Source of the DNA: Protea cynaroides
Taxonomy: Eukaryota; Streptophyta; Magnoliopsida; Proteales; Proteaceae
Reading direction: 5' to 3'
Length of the DNA: 64,000 nucleotides
Assembly: GCA_028583415.1 (NCBI GenBank)
Contig: CM053267.1
Coordinates: 41,900,834 to 41,964,833, forward strand
Positions 36,004 through 48,300 of this stretch are shown here, in pieces. The notes beneath the pieces were generated by a model. The model did no database searches. It saw only the letters and a program-made list of their open reading frames with translations, and was not told the DNA's origin. The translations under genes and the position numbers were made by a program. Position 1 is the first letter of the stretch. Each line of letters opens with the position of its first letter.

Positions 36004-36219
36004 GAGGTGGGCCAGGCGTTTGCTAACAATTGTAGGAGTATTTGTGGTGTCTTAGTGGACGCCTACATAGGAGACCAGCTTAGCAAGGAGCTCTTCAAGC
36101 GGCTTGAAACTCGAGCAACTGCTCATGCCAAAGAACTATTAGAGTCGCTACAGTTCTTCCCCTTAGTTGTTTCCCTCTCTTTTTTATAGAATGAAAGAGA
36201 AAGCTAGATCAAAGATGAT

Positions 36220-36247
<28 letters not shown>
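36220..36247. repeat. (TC)n microsatellite after copy A
   Basis: TC run in the 3' flank of copy A. Its homologue after copy B is at 55532-55563, beyond the Copia-2 insertion. Confidence 0.9.
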
Positions 36248-36250
<3 letters not shown>

Positions 36251-37290
36251 TTAACTGTGAAGTCATCTGTATACTTGATGAGTTTGTGTCTTTATGTTCC
36301 ATGTATAATTGTATGTGGTCTTTCACATAAATAAAACAAGTGGAAGTATACTTAGGAAGGTGAAAGGTAGCCTAGCCAGGATAAAAGCAGAAGAAATTGG
36401 TCCGACCTAGCTTCACATGAACCGGCGATTATCACTTAGTATAAACTATATAGACCATAGACATACAAAAAGGGTTTTTGAAGGTGAAAGAAGCAGAACA
36501 AGATCCCTGGTCCAGAGGCAAAAAGCAAAGAGAGAAATTTAGAAAAAAGGAGCCACCATAATAATGCTTGAATTTGGGGTGATACTTACATAGAATAATC
36601 AACCAACTAACCATCATTTGGCTTTTAATAGATATTTCTGATGATCTCTATTTTCTCTCCAAAGCTCCCCGACATAATTTTTTATTAAATTAACATTCAT
36701 CAGTACCAATTTAATTGGAGCCAAATCAGATCGATGAGGATTCTGTTTTTTCAGGTATTGTTAGTCAACTCGAAGAAAAGGTGATCAAGTGGGTTAATCA
36801 CATAACATTATTATGTAATTACTGTGTAATCTAATTTAAAACATAGAAATAACAATATATTAATTTAATCAAATAAACTTCCTCATGTCCTTATCAACCG
36901 GTCTTTTCTAAGGGTGGAAAACCATCCACCATCACTAAGAAAAAGCTACATATGTAGATTATATATGGAGATAATCACAAACTACAGAGGCAAAGTAAAC
37001 ATTTACGTGGAGACTGAGGAAGTTGGCTGATAACTGAAATTTTGTTAAATCAGGTACATGCCTCATACCTTATGACATGGGGGTGTTAGGAAAGAATTCT
37101 TGGACTCTTCTCATTTGGTTTACCACTTCGACGTATGTTCTAATAATACCATTTGTCCCAAGAGTTCAGCTCCTCTACATGTACGTGTACCCTCCACTGG
37201 ACCATCAAGGGACTCTCAAAGTTCCCACACTAGTTCAGTAGTTTGATGGTCTAGTGTTGGGTACACGTATGTTCAGAGGAGTTGAACTCT

Positions 37291-37984
37291 TTGTGAAATA
37301 GAAAGTTATGCAAAGTATTGATGTCACCTTACTATTTATCATTTATTGCTACTTTCGTCTTTGTTCCCCGTTCCATTCAAATGGAGTGAGTGTTCAAAGT
37401 GGTAGCCACTTTTGAAGAAGAAGCAAATGATGCCATATTCAAACTATATGGTGATTGCTGAAGTCAAAGTTCATAGCTAACCTTTGACAATTCTTCCCGA
37501 CAAATCGAGGCATTCCTCTCCCTTTATATAAAGGGAGGAAATGAGTCTTAAACATACAACACAATAACTCAAGCTCAACGAAACTTAAGTGAAGGGAGAG
37601 CAATTGATTAGCTCTAGGTCTTCTCTGGGTCGGGTTTTTTTATATTGAGTTTGGGTTTACTTATAAGATCTCATGGGGTGTACGATTTCTTTGGGTGAAT
37701 GTTTCTTGTGAGAATATTTGTGAGAGTTGTACTGGTGAAATATCTTTGTTGTGTGTGTGACACATGTATTGTGTTGTCAAGATAAGGGTATAACTTGTTA
37801 TTTTCCCTGATACATCAAAAATAGCTCCACTGAGATTGTTCCATGGACGTAGGCTATCACACAAGTTCTGAACCACGTATATTTGTTTATTTTTTCATCT
37901 TGTTCATTTTTGACGCTTCACATTTTTCACCGTTTTGAAATCGTATATGCCGATTGTGTAGGACTATGGGGCGTTTTCCACAAG
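37291..37984 (+). mobile_element. Solo LTR in unit 2 (homologue of 31306-31988)
   Basis: 694 bp, TTGTGAAATAG ... TTTTCCACAAG, flanked on both sides by ACTCT (37286-37290 and 37985-37989). It contains TTTATATAAAGGG (about 37523). Shared with unit 1 and absent from unit 3. Confidence 0.75.
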
Positions 37985-38119
37985 ACTCTTAGGACAAATG
38001 GCAGTATTAAAACATACGTGGGAGTGATAAATGAGAATCGGCGTTAATCTTGGACCACTCTCAATCCCCTGACTCCCCACTCTACTTTGTTTGTTCTTCA
38101 TTCCCATACTATAACTGGA

Positions 38120-38121
<2 letters not shown>

Positions 38122-38185
<64 letters not shown>
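38122..38185. repeat. (TA)n microsatellite followed by poly(T)
   Basis: Uninterrupted TA run followed by a T run to about 38202, homologous in position to 32167-32217. Confidence 0.95.
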
Positions 38186-38202
<17 letters not shown>

Positions 38203-38933
38203 GTTTGCCTCACACTGACGCTACATGCCCACAAGCCTACAAACGATTCCATCTCAACAGGCGTACATCCCCACTCTACTTTGCATTTTTTTTTTTTTTT
38301 GCCTTACCCATCTATCTTTTGGTTATATCTACTAATAAGGTTGTATTACGATACGGTTGGGGACTAGGTTTTTTAAAACCCCAACCCAAACCAGTCCTTT
38401 TAGCTGGTGCCAGCCCCGCCCAACTTCATGGCATGGAAAATCCAATCTTAATCTACCCTCAGGGTTGGGCCGCGCTGACCTTAATTGACCTTGACTAGTA
38501 GGAAGGGGAAGGGTAGGGGTTGGGCTAGGTTGGAAAGAAGAATAAGAAGAAGAACAAGGTAAGGCCGAGCTCAGCTCACAGCCTCAAACTTGGCCTGATT
38601 CGGCCCTGATTCACAACCATAAATTTTCATCATCGACCTACCCTCAAGTCTACGGTATCTCAGCCTAGGCCCAGTTTTAGCTCAAGGCGGGCCAAGGTGG
38701 GACTCAGGCTGACAGACCAAACTTGCACCCTTAGGAAGAAAGCGACAAAGATTACCTTAAGGCACAATATAAGATATGAGAATCAAACCCATGACCTCCA
38801 CATGGATGCTTGTACCAACTGGTAGGACCCCAATTAATCTAACTGTTTTAAACAGTCGTTGATGCATGGTATGGATTGACTTGGGTGCTTTATTATGAGA
38901 ATAACCCTAATATTATTTCATTCTTTTCAACCA
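38186..38933 (+). other. Unit 2 intergenic segment
   Basis: Homologous to about 32220-33000 in unit 1 (shared GGCACAATATAAGATATGAG and CATGACCTCCACATGGATG). Non-coding in both units. Confidence 0.6.
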
Positions 38934-39248
38934 CTAAGGTTTTGTTTGCTTGCAAGGGAATTAAAGGGAAGGAATGGAAGTGAAAAATTTTAACTTTAAA
39001 AAGGAAACTTTTGTAATGATTACGACACATGCTATCACATTACTATGCAACTACTTCTAAATAATTTCATATTTAATTATTTAACTTACACCTTACTTCA
39101 CATCCAAATCCCTTGCAACTACTTCTAAATAATTCCATATTTAATTAGTTTATACAATTATGTTATGTTACAACTATAAAAGTTTCCTTTTAAAATTAAA
39201 AATTTTCATTTCCCTTCCCTTCAATTTTCCTTGCAACCAAACAATGCC
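38934..39248. mobile_element. AT-rich MITE in unit 2 (homologue of 33003-33332)
   Basis: Inverted arms TTTTGTTTGCTTGCAAGG and CCTTGCAACCAAACAA bound the element. Confidence 0.65.
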
Positions 39249-39640
39249 TAAAGAAAGAGTGTGGAAAGAGTAAGAGGGAGAGAAAAGAATCCCCCCTTTT
39301 ATTGTCCTATTCCAAAATACAAACAAGGAAAGGTGTTAGAGCAAGTGGGGGGCAAACTAATAAAATATTGATGTCCTTTGACTTCTGGTGATTGGGGGTA
39401 CTTATAGCCATAGTTATGGCTGACGTCATGCGAGGTGTAATTCTGTCTTTGCCCTTGTGAATAGTGATAATGCCCTACCTTTGTCCTTTTTCTTCTCTAT
39501 TTTGCCTTTGTTGACGATTCTTCTTTTTGTCGTCCACGTGTTAGCTGGTCATTTGAGGGGTGATCTTTTGACCTTAGTTGACTAGTCACATGTCACTTTA
39601 CACATATCGTGCGTTTATTTGCGGGTTTATATTTACCCCT

Positions 39641-39643
<3 letters not shown>

Positions 39644-39675
<32 letters not shown>
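39644..39675. repeat. (TA)n microsatellite
   Basis: Short TA run about 285 bp upstream of copy B exon 1, private to unit 2. Confidence 0.9.
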
Positions 39676-39677
<2 letters not shown>

Positions 39678-40074
39678 TATTATGGAAGTTTGAAGAGGTA
39701 TATATATCATGTTTTTTAAGGTAAGTAAATCTATTAGAAATAAAAATCTAACAAATTTTAAGGTAAGTAAATCAATTAGAAATAAAACTCTAACCATTTT
39801 TAAAAAGAATAACAATTTCTATATATTTAGGGATCCCAAATATTTATATGTATGTGAATACTTTATAGTCTCCTCTCACTCTCTAGTCTCGACCTTCCAG
39901 TTTCCACCACAAAATAAACAATCCACTACCCAGCATCACTGCAAGAGAAGTGAAAGACTGATGGCTTTCTGATGAGATAATCTTGGTGTTTCTGAACAGA
40001 AGCTTGAGAGGATGCTCAGTATGAAGGGAGGCAAAGGAGAGACTAGTTATGCCAACAACTCTGAGCCTCAGATT

Positions 40075-40918
40075 TGTTGTCTATGGATTCGGTTTAGTCC
40101 CTCAGATAAAGCCACGTGGCTGAAACACGAATACAATAATAAAGTGGGCGGAATATACCCCGGGCCACTCTGATGCCAAAGTTAATGGATTCCAAAAGAA
40201 AGCATAATGGGGCTCTTAGTAAAACACTAGAACTCCTTAAGAATGGGGTTCCCTGAGATACGAGAGCTTCAATAACCTATCCCTCTCTGGTGAAATGGGA
40301 ATTTGGACAAGGGATTAAATCAAGATAAACGTTATCTTAGAGAAACTTAATCAGAATGATACCTGAATGTGAATACTCTCTTTCGGTAGGAAATTCTAGA
40401 TCCTTTGCAATCGATAGTCTTTCACTACTTATAGGCTCAAGGTGAAGCTTCCCGAACAAACTTCTCCCCACCTACCACCATCTCCATCGTCTGTCAGCTA
40501 GACAACAACCTTCTTTGACCCCCCCCCTTTTGTCCATGTCCTCTACTTTTTTCAACAACAGTAGCTGTCCTTTCTCTTTTATCTAGCATAAATCTTACTT
40601 TTTGCTGATTCAGTCCATGATATGGTGACCTGGCAAGTTAAATCCGCCTACTCGGCATTTATGGTAGTTGTCGGTATTTATGAGCATTAATGGTAGACCA
40701 TTTAATGGTCAGCTACCTCCATCAGTCTGTCTAATCACGACCCGTTTACCCAGCAGGGGGGTCGAATATAATTTCATCCATCGAACGCTGTCAGAGAAGA
40801 CTTTTCCTTGTTCGTATATTTAGTTACTTGGATGTATACTATGTGTCTAGCTCCACAAGGCCTATTATAGATTCCCCATCCACTATCTGATTGGAGTCTA
40901 TTATAATTTTCCCCAACA
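40075..40918. mobile_element. Solo LTR at the exon 1/intron 1 junction of IAMT1 copy B
   Basis: 844 bp starting TGTTGTCTATGG and ending CCCCAACA, so with TGTTG...CAACA termini. It is flanked by perfect 5-bp repeats AGATT (40070-40074 and 40919-40923). Copy A has the uninterrupted site CTCAGGTTCAACC at 34229-34241. Insertion replaced the exon 1 donor context (CAG/GT in A, CAG/AT in B). No coding sequence is left, consistent with LTR-LTR recombination. Confidence 0.9.
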
Positions 40919-40923
40919 AGATT

Positions 40924-42114
40924 CAACCCTTTGCTCCCCAATTCCTATTCCCTCCTTTTACACTTACATACTACATGTTCTTACTGATTTCATGTTCTTG
41001 TTTTTTTTTAAAGAAAATGGTTCCATGGCTACCACTTCCTTCTCTCCAGGCTAACTAGCCAAACTCACGCATTCAATTAAAGTTTTTTTTTTTGGACTTC
41101 CTACTCTATTGGCATCCATAGTCGGTGACTTTTACACTACGAGAGAAAATGGGAGGGGGGAGGAGGAGCAATGAAGGGGTGCCATAAGTGATAAGAGACA
41201 GTTTAAAGACAGGATAAACAAATCCACGACCTCTTCGGAGACTACGCTCAACCAAAAAGACAACAACCAATTGGGACAGTTGTTGACATCCCAAAATATA
41301 TTCACATAATAATGTTTCTATCTTCTTTGTACAGATTGGTTTCTTTAAATATCTCTCTTCTTAATTCCTATCTTTTTTATTTTATTTTTGGTGCAACTTA
41401 GCATATATTTCTCAAATTATGTGATTACCCTAATGATCTCATATCTCATCACATCTATAATAATAGCTTTTGATTTTTGGTAAAAGATAATAATAGTACT
41501 ATTTAATTACTTACTTCCTTCGACTAAATTACAAATAAACTTTTATGGCCACAATAAATAATTACTAAACCAAATGTTAAATAATTGCTTTTTATCTTTT
41601 CTTCTTCATGATGTTAGACATTTATGTGAATAGGGTTTCAATCAAATCAATCCCAATTCATATATAAACTTTAGATTACAATGGAGAAGTCATAATCTAT
41701 GAATTATAAAGACATACCTATTTGTGAAGAGATGTTTCCCTACGTTCCAAGCTTTGATCATAATCCTTCGGTCACAGTTTTCCACAGGATATCTCCAATC
41801 TCTTAGAAATTTCTTCATTAAATATAATTGCGGGACTCTAACTTAGTATTTATAGAATACTGATATAACCCTAATATCATTCCCACAATAAGAATTAGGG
41901 TTTTGTCAAATTTATTTCTAACTCAATCGAACGGTCCTACCGTGTTAATTGGACTTCCACTGAATAACCGATTTAAATAATTAATTAAGTCCACATAACT
42001 TTTATGGCCACAATAATTAATTACTAGACATAATGTTTATTAATTGCTTTTTATCTCTTCTTCTTCATGATTCTTGATGGATGGATGATGATGGTTTGGT
42101 AATTTTAAATGTAG
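40924..42114 (+). other. IAMT1 copy B intron 1 remainder
   Basis: Homologous to copy A intron 1 (34234-34709) at its two ends (GCTCCCCAATTCC; CAACTTAGCAT) but about 700 bp longer. The extra AT-rich segment at about 41410-42060 holds the word CTTTTATGGCCACAATAA twice (about 41539 and 41998), suggesting a further inserted or duplicated piece. Confidence 0.6.
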
Positions 42115-42810
42115 GCAAAACATGCTCAATCGATGCTACACCTGCTAGAAAGTACGCTGGTTAGGGTGCAACAGCAGCCTCCCGACAGTCCATTTGCGGT
42201 GGCAGACCTTGGGTGTTCATGTGGCGGCAACACCATTTACATCATCGACTTCATCATCAAGCACATCTCCAAATGCTACGAAGCCAACGGCTATGATCTA
42301 TCGAAATTTTCCGCCTTCTTCTCCGACCTCCCTTTCAACGACTTCAACACACTCTTCCAGCTTCTCCCTCCCTTGGCCATCAACCGCACCAGCATGGAGG
42401 AATGCCTCGCCGCCGACGGCCACCGCTCCTACTTCTCTGCCGGTGTTCCTGGTTCCTTCTTTCGGCCAGATCCATCGATGTGTTCTACTCTGCTTTCTCT
42501 TTGCACTGGCTCTCTAAGGTTTCATCGTGTTTCATTCTTTAATCTTTGGCCGTCTGATTGGTCCAAATGTTGACGACTGAAAATTTTTGCATTTACCAGG
42601 TGCCAGAGATGGTGATGGATGAGAGATCAGCGGCTTATAACAAGGGAAGGGTATTTATCCACAATGCAGGTGAGAGCACGGTTAATGCTTACAAGAAGCA
42701 ATTCCAAGCGGACTTAGCAAGGTTCCCGAGGTTACGTTCACATGGGATGAAGAAGGGTGGGTCCGTGTTTCTCGTTTGCATAGGGAGAATCTCTGTAGAC
42801 ACATTTGATC

Positions 42811-42843
42811 AAGGGAAAAAAAGAAAAAAAAAAAAGAAAAAAG
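42811..42843 (+). mobile_element. A-rich insertion with target duplication in copy B exon 3
   Basis: A 33-bp A-rich stretch flanked by ACATTTGATC at 42801-42810 and 42844-42853; copy A has a single CCATTTGATC. A poly(A)-only insert with a 10-bp duplication is what extreme 5' truncation of a LINE- or SINE-type insertion would leave. Confidence 0.65.
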
Positions 42844-43011
42844 ACATTTGATCGAGTTGGGACCGGCCAGCTCCTCGGGACCCACTTTTAGGATGCCAGG
42901 GATGATCTCGTCCAAGAGGTATATTCTTAATCTCAATCTATCAGACTCAAAAGATTCTGATCCGACATACTCCATTCCATGATGGTTGTAGTGTAATCTT
43001 TTAACCACAGG

Positions 43012-43318
43012 TTGCAAAAGCATGTTTAATTGGTGGGACTGCCATGATTGATACTGAGTTTGTTACTGGGGAGATATTTTGGCAAGAAAGGCTACTAAGG
43101 ATACGGATTCATATGTTCGAAATTCATGTCCTTCGTGAGGTTGTATGGGATGCTTCTCAAAGACCTTGATTTAGATTTTTTTGATTTGTCCTGGGATGGT
43201 CTCTGCTGATGATAATGCAAAGGTAGAGGTTCAACATCCTTTTAAGGACCCATTGTAACTTTATTTTACTTTCGTTCCATTTAATAAAATATATTCATTG
43301 ATTCTAGCACACAAAAAA
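43012..43318 (+). mobile_element. Retrotransposed fragment with poly(A) end
   Basis: Absent from copy A intron 3. It has a short open stretch (CLIGGTAMIDTEFVTGE) and ends CCATTTAATAAAATATATTC...ACACAAAAAAAA, the look of a LINE or processed-transcript 3' end. The source is not recognised. Confidence 0.45.
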
Positions 43319-45363
43319 AATAGTGGGTCCGCCTTCCCATCTTTTACCACTACAGGCTACAGCCCTATGGCTAGTAGGGGTCCCACCTTGACCAGATTGA
43401 ATGATGGTACGCTAGAAGAACGGAGTTCCGATCACATGCATAAACATGTTTCCATCACCGTCTATATCTGGTGGGTCCCACACTCTAGATTTAATCTACA
43501 TCACATTGACAGTAATGGGATCCTATGGAGAGTTCATGTACATGCAGTTGATTTGAACTCGAAGAACATACTTTTTGATGAATTCGGATCACTTGCATGT
43601 ACATGCACTCTCCATGGGATCTTATCACGATCGATGTGATATGTGACCTATCTCTAGAATATGGGTCCACTGGATGGTGATAGGATACATCACTACAAGA
43701 ATTTTCACTTTTAACGACGGTTTTTTTCCGTCGTAAATACTTTTTCCCGTCGTAAATACCCGTTCACGACGGTTATTTACTGTCATATAAAGTCATACAA
43801 GTGTCGTATAAGACGGCGTCGTAAATGTTAACGACGGTAATCAGTGGTCGTCGGGAAAAGTCTATTTACGACGGTAAAAATAAACCGTCGTAAATAATCA
43901 AATTTAACGACGGTAGCACAAAACTGTCACATAAGGGGTGTTTTATACGAAGATAATATTCCGTCGTTAATGGTAATAATGTTCACAACGGTAGGTATAT
44001 TCCGTCGTATAATATAGGTTTTGCGACGGATAAATATTACCGTCGCAAAAAGTAACTTTTGTAAAAAAATTACAGTTCACATATAACAGTCCCCCTCACA
44101 ATCTAATTGCTTCAACCCCACGGTGTTGGGACTGTTATATCAACCACCCGTGTTTTCTCCTTTTACAATCTATAGTTGGCTTCAAACCTTACCAATAAAT
44201 GCATAAAAAGCAAAAGTCAAGAAAAGAAGCATGCCATTCCAAACTATAGTCAATACTAAATACTAAGAATCAATATGAAAACACAAGAATATTGAACATC
44301 GTCTATTGGACCATAATAATCATATTAAACTAGTTAGACATAATGAAGAGGCCTACCTCATCCTTTGTACTAGACTTCTGGTTCCATGGTTGTTCCTTTG
44401 ATACGTAAAGGTGGATGTTCTTGTGATCTCGCATTCACACTACGCACTCCATTCAAACTAGTTTTTACAGCAAAAATAGAGAAAGGCATTTATCTATAAG
44501 TCGAACCAAAGCATGGAAAGATAACCATTCCAAAATAGCAAATAAGTTTGGATTAGTTATAAAAATAAATTAGATCTATTTTCTTGAAGCAAATTTGTCT
44601 GGAACTTTATTTCATAAAAAAATCTAAAACTTTATTGCAAATGAGTTTCTTCTTGGTAGTATCCAAACTGTTATGATATAGTGAATACACAAAACACAAA
44701 GACAAACATCAGATTGCAAACTAAGAAAATTTAAGAATCCTCAAAGATCCTTTTGACTCTCTCTAAGGAATATGTGATGCATCCCAAAGGGTTAAGCTCT
44801 GGACTGAACACTACTAACAATCCTTACAATCTTCCAAAATGTAGAATAATTGAATAAATTGACCATCAATGCATTCATAATTCATAAAGCTTATTACTGA
44901 TGCAAATGATTTCTTTTTTCCCGTCAGAAGAGACCTCAAATATTTCCAAAGTAGGATTGATGCCGTCAAACTTACAGATATAAGTCTCTTCTAGTTAAAA
45001 GGTCTCCTCTCACTGCAAAGGGAGAACAACATTCAATTAAGCAATCGGATGTGAATGTTCTTATTGGTGATGATATTTATTATTGTTTTCAGATGAAAAC
45101 CATAACCTTCCATGACTCATTAAGTGTTTGGATAAGGATATCTATTTCAAGCATCCAATTCAACTCACCAGCATCCAAAATAAACTAAACACCAAAAATC
45201 ATGAGGGAATTTTGAGCTGTACAGCAGTCATGCTTGTGTACCAAAATATCTTACAAGATAATGGACCGATAGCTCTACAATACATATTTCTATAAAAGCT
45301 ATATAGCAGCCATGCTTGTGTACCACTATAAAGGTCCCACGAACCCTTTCTCTAAGCAAACCT

Positions 45364-45365
<2 letters not shown>

Positions 45366-45403
<38 letters not shown>
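45366..45403. repeat. (GA)n microsatellite inside the CACTA element
   Basis: Uninterrupted AG run. Confidence 0.95.
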
Positions 45404-45405
<2 letters not shown>

Positions 45406-45835
45406 AGACATTGACTGGCTCAATACAAATACTAATTTGTTAGAACTTAGAAGTTACAACTTGCAAAACTCATGTAAGAAAATGATATCCCAAGCATTCC
45501 ATATACATAAGAAAATATGCCAAATAACTAAAGGTAAATGGCTGGTTTATAAGATATAAAGATGAACTTATCAGTCATCTGGGTAAAATTAAGATAGTAG
45601 ATTACAACACAAAATGAGAGTGAAATTTACACCTAATCCAATTGTAATATTAGCCACACAAAAGTTAGCTACTGATTAACACCTAATCCAATTGTTTTGA
45701 CGGTTTGATTATATATTATCCATATTTGGCTACTTATTTTATATTAGGTAATTTTCAGTTTCTCCCTAAAGAGATGAACAAGTTTGTTGATTTCCTAACC
45801 AGGATAGGCATGGATATGACATGTGCGACAATAAT

Positions 45836-45903
45836 ACTTTGGGCACAACAAAATACTACTTACAGATTACTTTGGGCACAACAAAATACTACTTACAGAT
45901 TAC
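45836..45903. repeat. Short tandem duplication inside the CACTA element
   Basis: A unit of about 33 bp containing TTTGGGCACAACAAAATACT occurs twice in tandem. A second such pair, with unit CATATCAATGTATAGGCATT, lies at about 46276-46338. Confidence 0.85.
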
Positions 45904-46218
45904 TTGCAGACTTTAACGGTATACCCACCTACAAATTAGTAGTAACAATAACAAAAAGATTGTGATTAGTTTGGGCTGGCTGGGAATGTTCCAGTTAATC
46001 CTCGAATTTATTTTCTGACCTTCTTAGGAAGTCTGTAGAGGGCTATCCAGCAGTTGGTCCTATTGGGACCAACAAGGCAAGTCATTCATGTTTTTACTCC
46101 TGTCCACTATATCCATGGCTATCAAGGATCTTGTCATAGTTCTATCTTATTACTCCGCAAATATATGTTGTGAACCATATTGGGTTTCATCTCTCAATGG
46201 CTGGAGTTATTATATTCA

Positions 46219-46880
46219 GATCCTGACATGCTTGAAGTGGGAAATGGTGGCATGACAATAGAGGAATACCATTCACATATCAATGTATAGGCATTAATTA
46301 AGGTACCATATCAATGTATAGGCATTAATTAAGGTACCAAAGAATATCTTGAATAATAATTCTGTTATGGGGTCAAGAAGTATGTATTTGACTGAACAGT
46401 ATTGCTCTGAATGTGCAGGCTCCTTTGTTAATTGGTTGTGATATTCGAGTAATGGATGATGTTGTCCTTGAATTGCTTAGCAACAAGGAGGTTAATTATT
46501 GCAGTTAATCAAGGTAAGGATTCTAAAAATCTCTCTCAAGTTATTTAAATGTCTCAGGACAACTTTTTTAAGCTCTTAATACCCGATTATATTATAATAA
46601 CATGTGAACAGATAAACTTGAAGTTCAAGGAAAAAAAAGTTAAGAAGGATGGAGAATTGGAGGTATCTCCCTGATCCATTTTAGTTTCATGGTCTTTGAC
46701 ATTGTGAGAAGGATATCTGGACTACAAATGCATACATCGCTAGTGTAGCAACCTCTAAGAATGCAGCACTCTATATTTATGCATATTAGCATACATGTTA
46801 AGGATGTATTATGTGCTTCGTTCAGCCGAACCATGCACCGGATTTGGGCTGGCCTTCTTAGTAGTTCGGGGTGGCGGTGA
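46219..46880 (+). pseudogene. Captured alpha-galactosidase (GH27) exon fragments
   Basis: Four pieces in the gene's natural order match the C-terminal half of plant alpha-galactosidase, which removes terminal alpha-galactosyl groups from raffinose-type sugars and galactomannan. 46219-46290 reads DPDMLEVGNGGMTIEEYHSH. 46419-46513, with a proper GTGCAG acceptor and GTAAGG donor, reads APLLIGCDIRVMDD...LLSNKEV. 46612-46661 reads DKLEVQGKK and then KKDGELEV after a one-base shift. About 46838-46870 reads IWAGLLSS, cf. the family's VWAGPLS. Introns are retained, so capture was at DNA level. A 4-nt insertion after NKEV, an extra A in the K-rich part and missing upstream exons (no N-terminal barrel) make it non-functional. 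The fragment lies wholly inside the CACTA element. Confidence 0.85.
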
Positions 46881-47106
46881 TGCTATGGAACAGAGCATCT
46901 TCAAAGGCTCAATTGTTGTCAAAGCTCGAGATAAGTGGGAGGTGCAATTCATATATTTTCTCTTTCTTGATTTTGATATGCAATCAATTGAAATATTACT
47001 AAAACATAATAGGATTTCTATTGACATGATTTGTGATTCACATATTTCAATTTCACGGGATTTGACTACATCCTCTATTCAGCCAACTTTCAGCTGAGAT
47101 CGAGTC

Positions 47107-48300
47107 TCATGTCTGTAAAATGCATATCTTCACACCACGGTAGGAATCCATTGTCAGGGTGAAGATTGGGTTCCATAGAGAAGCAAAGCCATAGCATGCA
47201 AATTCATTGATGTAGAAACCACAGAAAATGAAAAACGAAGGTATTAAACAAAGAAACCATTCATCATAGAAAGACAACCATAACCGAAGATGAACACGGA
47301 TGGCGATGAGCATGAAAACCATTGATGAAGAACAGAACTTGCATTAGGTAATGCCTTTGATCCATAGCAATTAACTCCCGAAAATTGTATTTAGGGTTTT
47401 AATTGAAAAAAATCGGGAAGAGATGTGCTCGGGTGAAGAGACAGAGGAAGAGAGACGAACAAAAGAGATCGATATTAGTACTGAAACAAGCCAAGGCCGA
47501 GATGTGCTCAAGTAAAGAGACAGAGGAAGAGAGAAGCACCGAACCAAATGCTGAAGCTGATACTCACCGATGTTAGGATACCCCACTGCCACTGGCTCCG
47601 CAGTTCTCAGAAATTGAAAATCCCACCTCCTTAACGACAAAGTACTGCTTTAGATATAGAAGTTTAGGCAAATTTAGGCAGAGCGATTGGATAGAGAGAG
47701 CAGAGACGGTAAGAGAATTACCCAACCTTTGCTCGACTAGAGAGATGGATCAACAACCTGTAATATGTTTCATGATCTAAAATTCCTCCAAAAAAAAAAA
47801 AAAACTTTCTTGAAATTTAGGGGCATTGCGATGTTTATCTCAGAAAAAAGAATAACGAAAATGGAAAGCATATCACTTTTGAGCCATTCTCAAACTTGCA
47901 TAGAGAAGAAAGACATACCTGAAGATTCCTCTTCAATTTCTTGTGTGTTCGAGACTAATGGAGACAGGATCTATTTCCAAAAAAATCAGCAAATCCTATC
48001 TTCAAACGAATCTTCTCCTCAAACCATTGATCAAGAAACACATCAGATACAGACGGACAAAGAACCAAGAGAGAGAAGATCAGAAGAAGAAATAGAGAGT
48101 GACGGTGTGAGAAAATCAGAAGAGTGAAAACGATACAAACCTGTGGGCTGGGGTGGGATTGGAGAACAGGTGGAGAACTGACCGCAACAATGGATGGAGG
48201 TCTAGGTCGAGGTCGATGGTTAGGGATTCCAGCAGCAGGGCTCTGGGAATGGGATGGGCGGTTAGGGCGTAGCATATGAGAGAGGACATGGAGGATCATG
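47107..48300. other. CACTA interior, unassigned
   Basis: An open frame at 47870-48127 (polar, Ser/Glu-rich, 86 codons from an internal ATG) and a facing proline-rich ORF are not recognised. A GTGCTC...GAGACAGAGGAAGAGAGA segment occurs twice (about 47424 and 47504). Confidence 0.4.

Larger units (their letters stand above)
34122..36189 (+). pseudogene. IAMT1: IAMT1-like indole-3-acetate methyltransferase, copy A, broken
   Basis: A SABATH-family methyltransferase matching plant IAMT1, which transfers a methyl group from S-adenosylmethionine to the carboxyl of indole-3-acetic acid. Exon 1 34122-34233 (GDNLVVSEQKLERMLCMK, SYANNSEAQ). Exon 2 34710-35125 (SAM-binding VADLGCSCGGNT; FFSDLPSNDFNTLFQLLPP; GVPGSFYRRLFP; SLHWLSQ). 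Exon 3 35213-35478 (NKGRVFIHGAGESTVNAYKK; LGRTSVDPFDQGG). Exon 4 35584-36189 (FNMPVYAPSLQDFKEVVE; GDQLSKELFKRLE). All splice sites have GT/AG. Lesions: one extra A in exon 1 (about 34178), one lost base in exon 2 near 34984, and foldback element M4 in exon 4, which adds an in-frame stop at 35809-35811. Not functional, though recently so. Confidence 0.93.
30011..36310 (+). repeat. Tandem unit 1 of the IAMT1-like array
   Basis: From AAATAAAACAAGTGG (30016) onward this segment is colinear with unit 2 (starting about 36324), and its first half is colinear with unit 3 (60630-61930). Shared landmarks in order: a CCGGCGA(C/T)TATCAC block, a GGAGCCACCATAATAATGCTT block, a hairpin near 31165, a solo LTR, a (TA)n tract, a MITE, and the four-exon methyltransferase. 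Unit-specific insertions are the foldback elements M3 and M4. Confidence 0.9.

Noticed and set aside
45705..45965. 86-codon ORF with a repeated LWAQQNTTYRL unit
   Set aside because: Created by a 33-bp tandem duplication inside the CACTA element; no family match.
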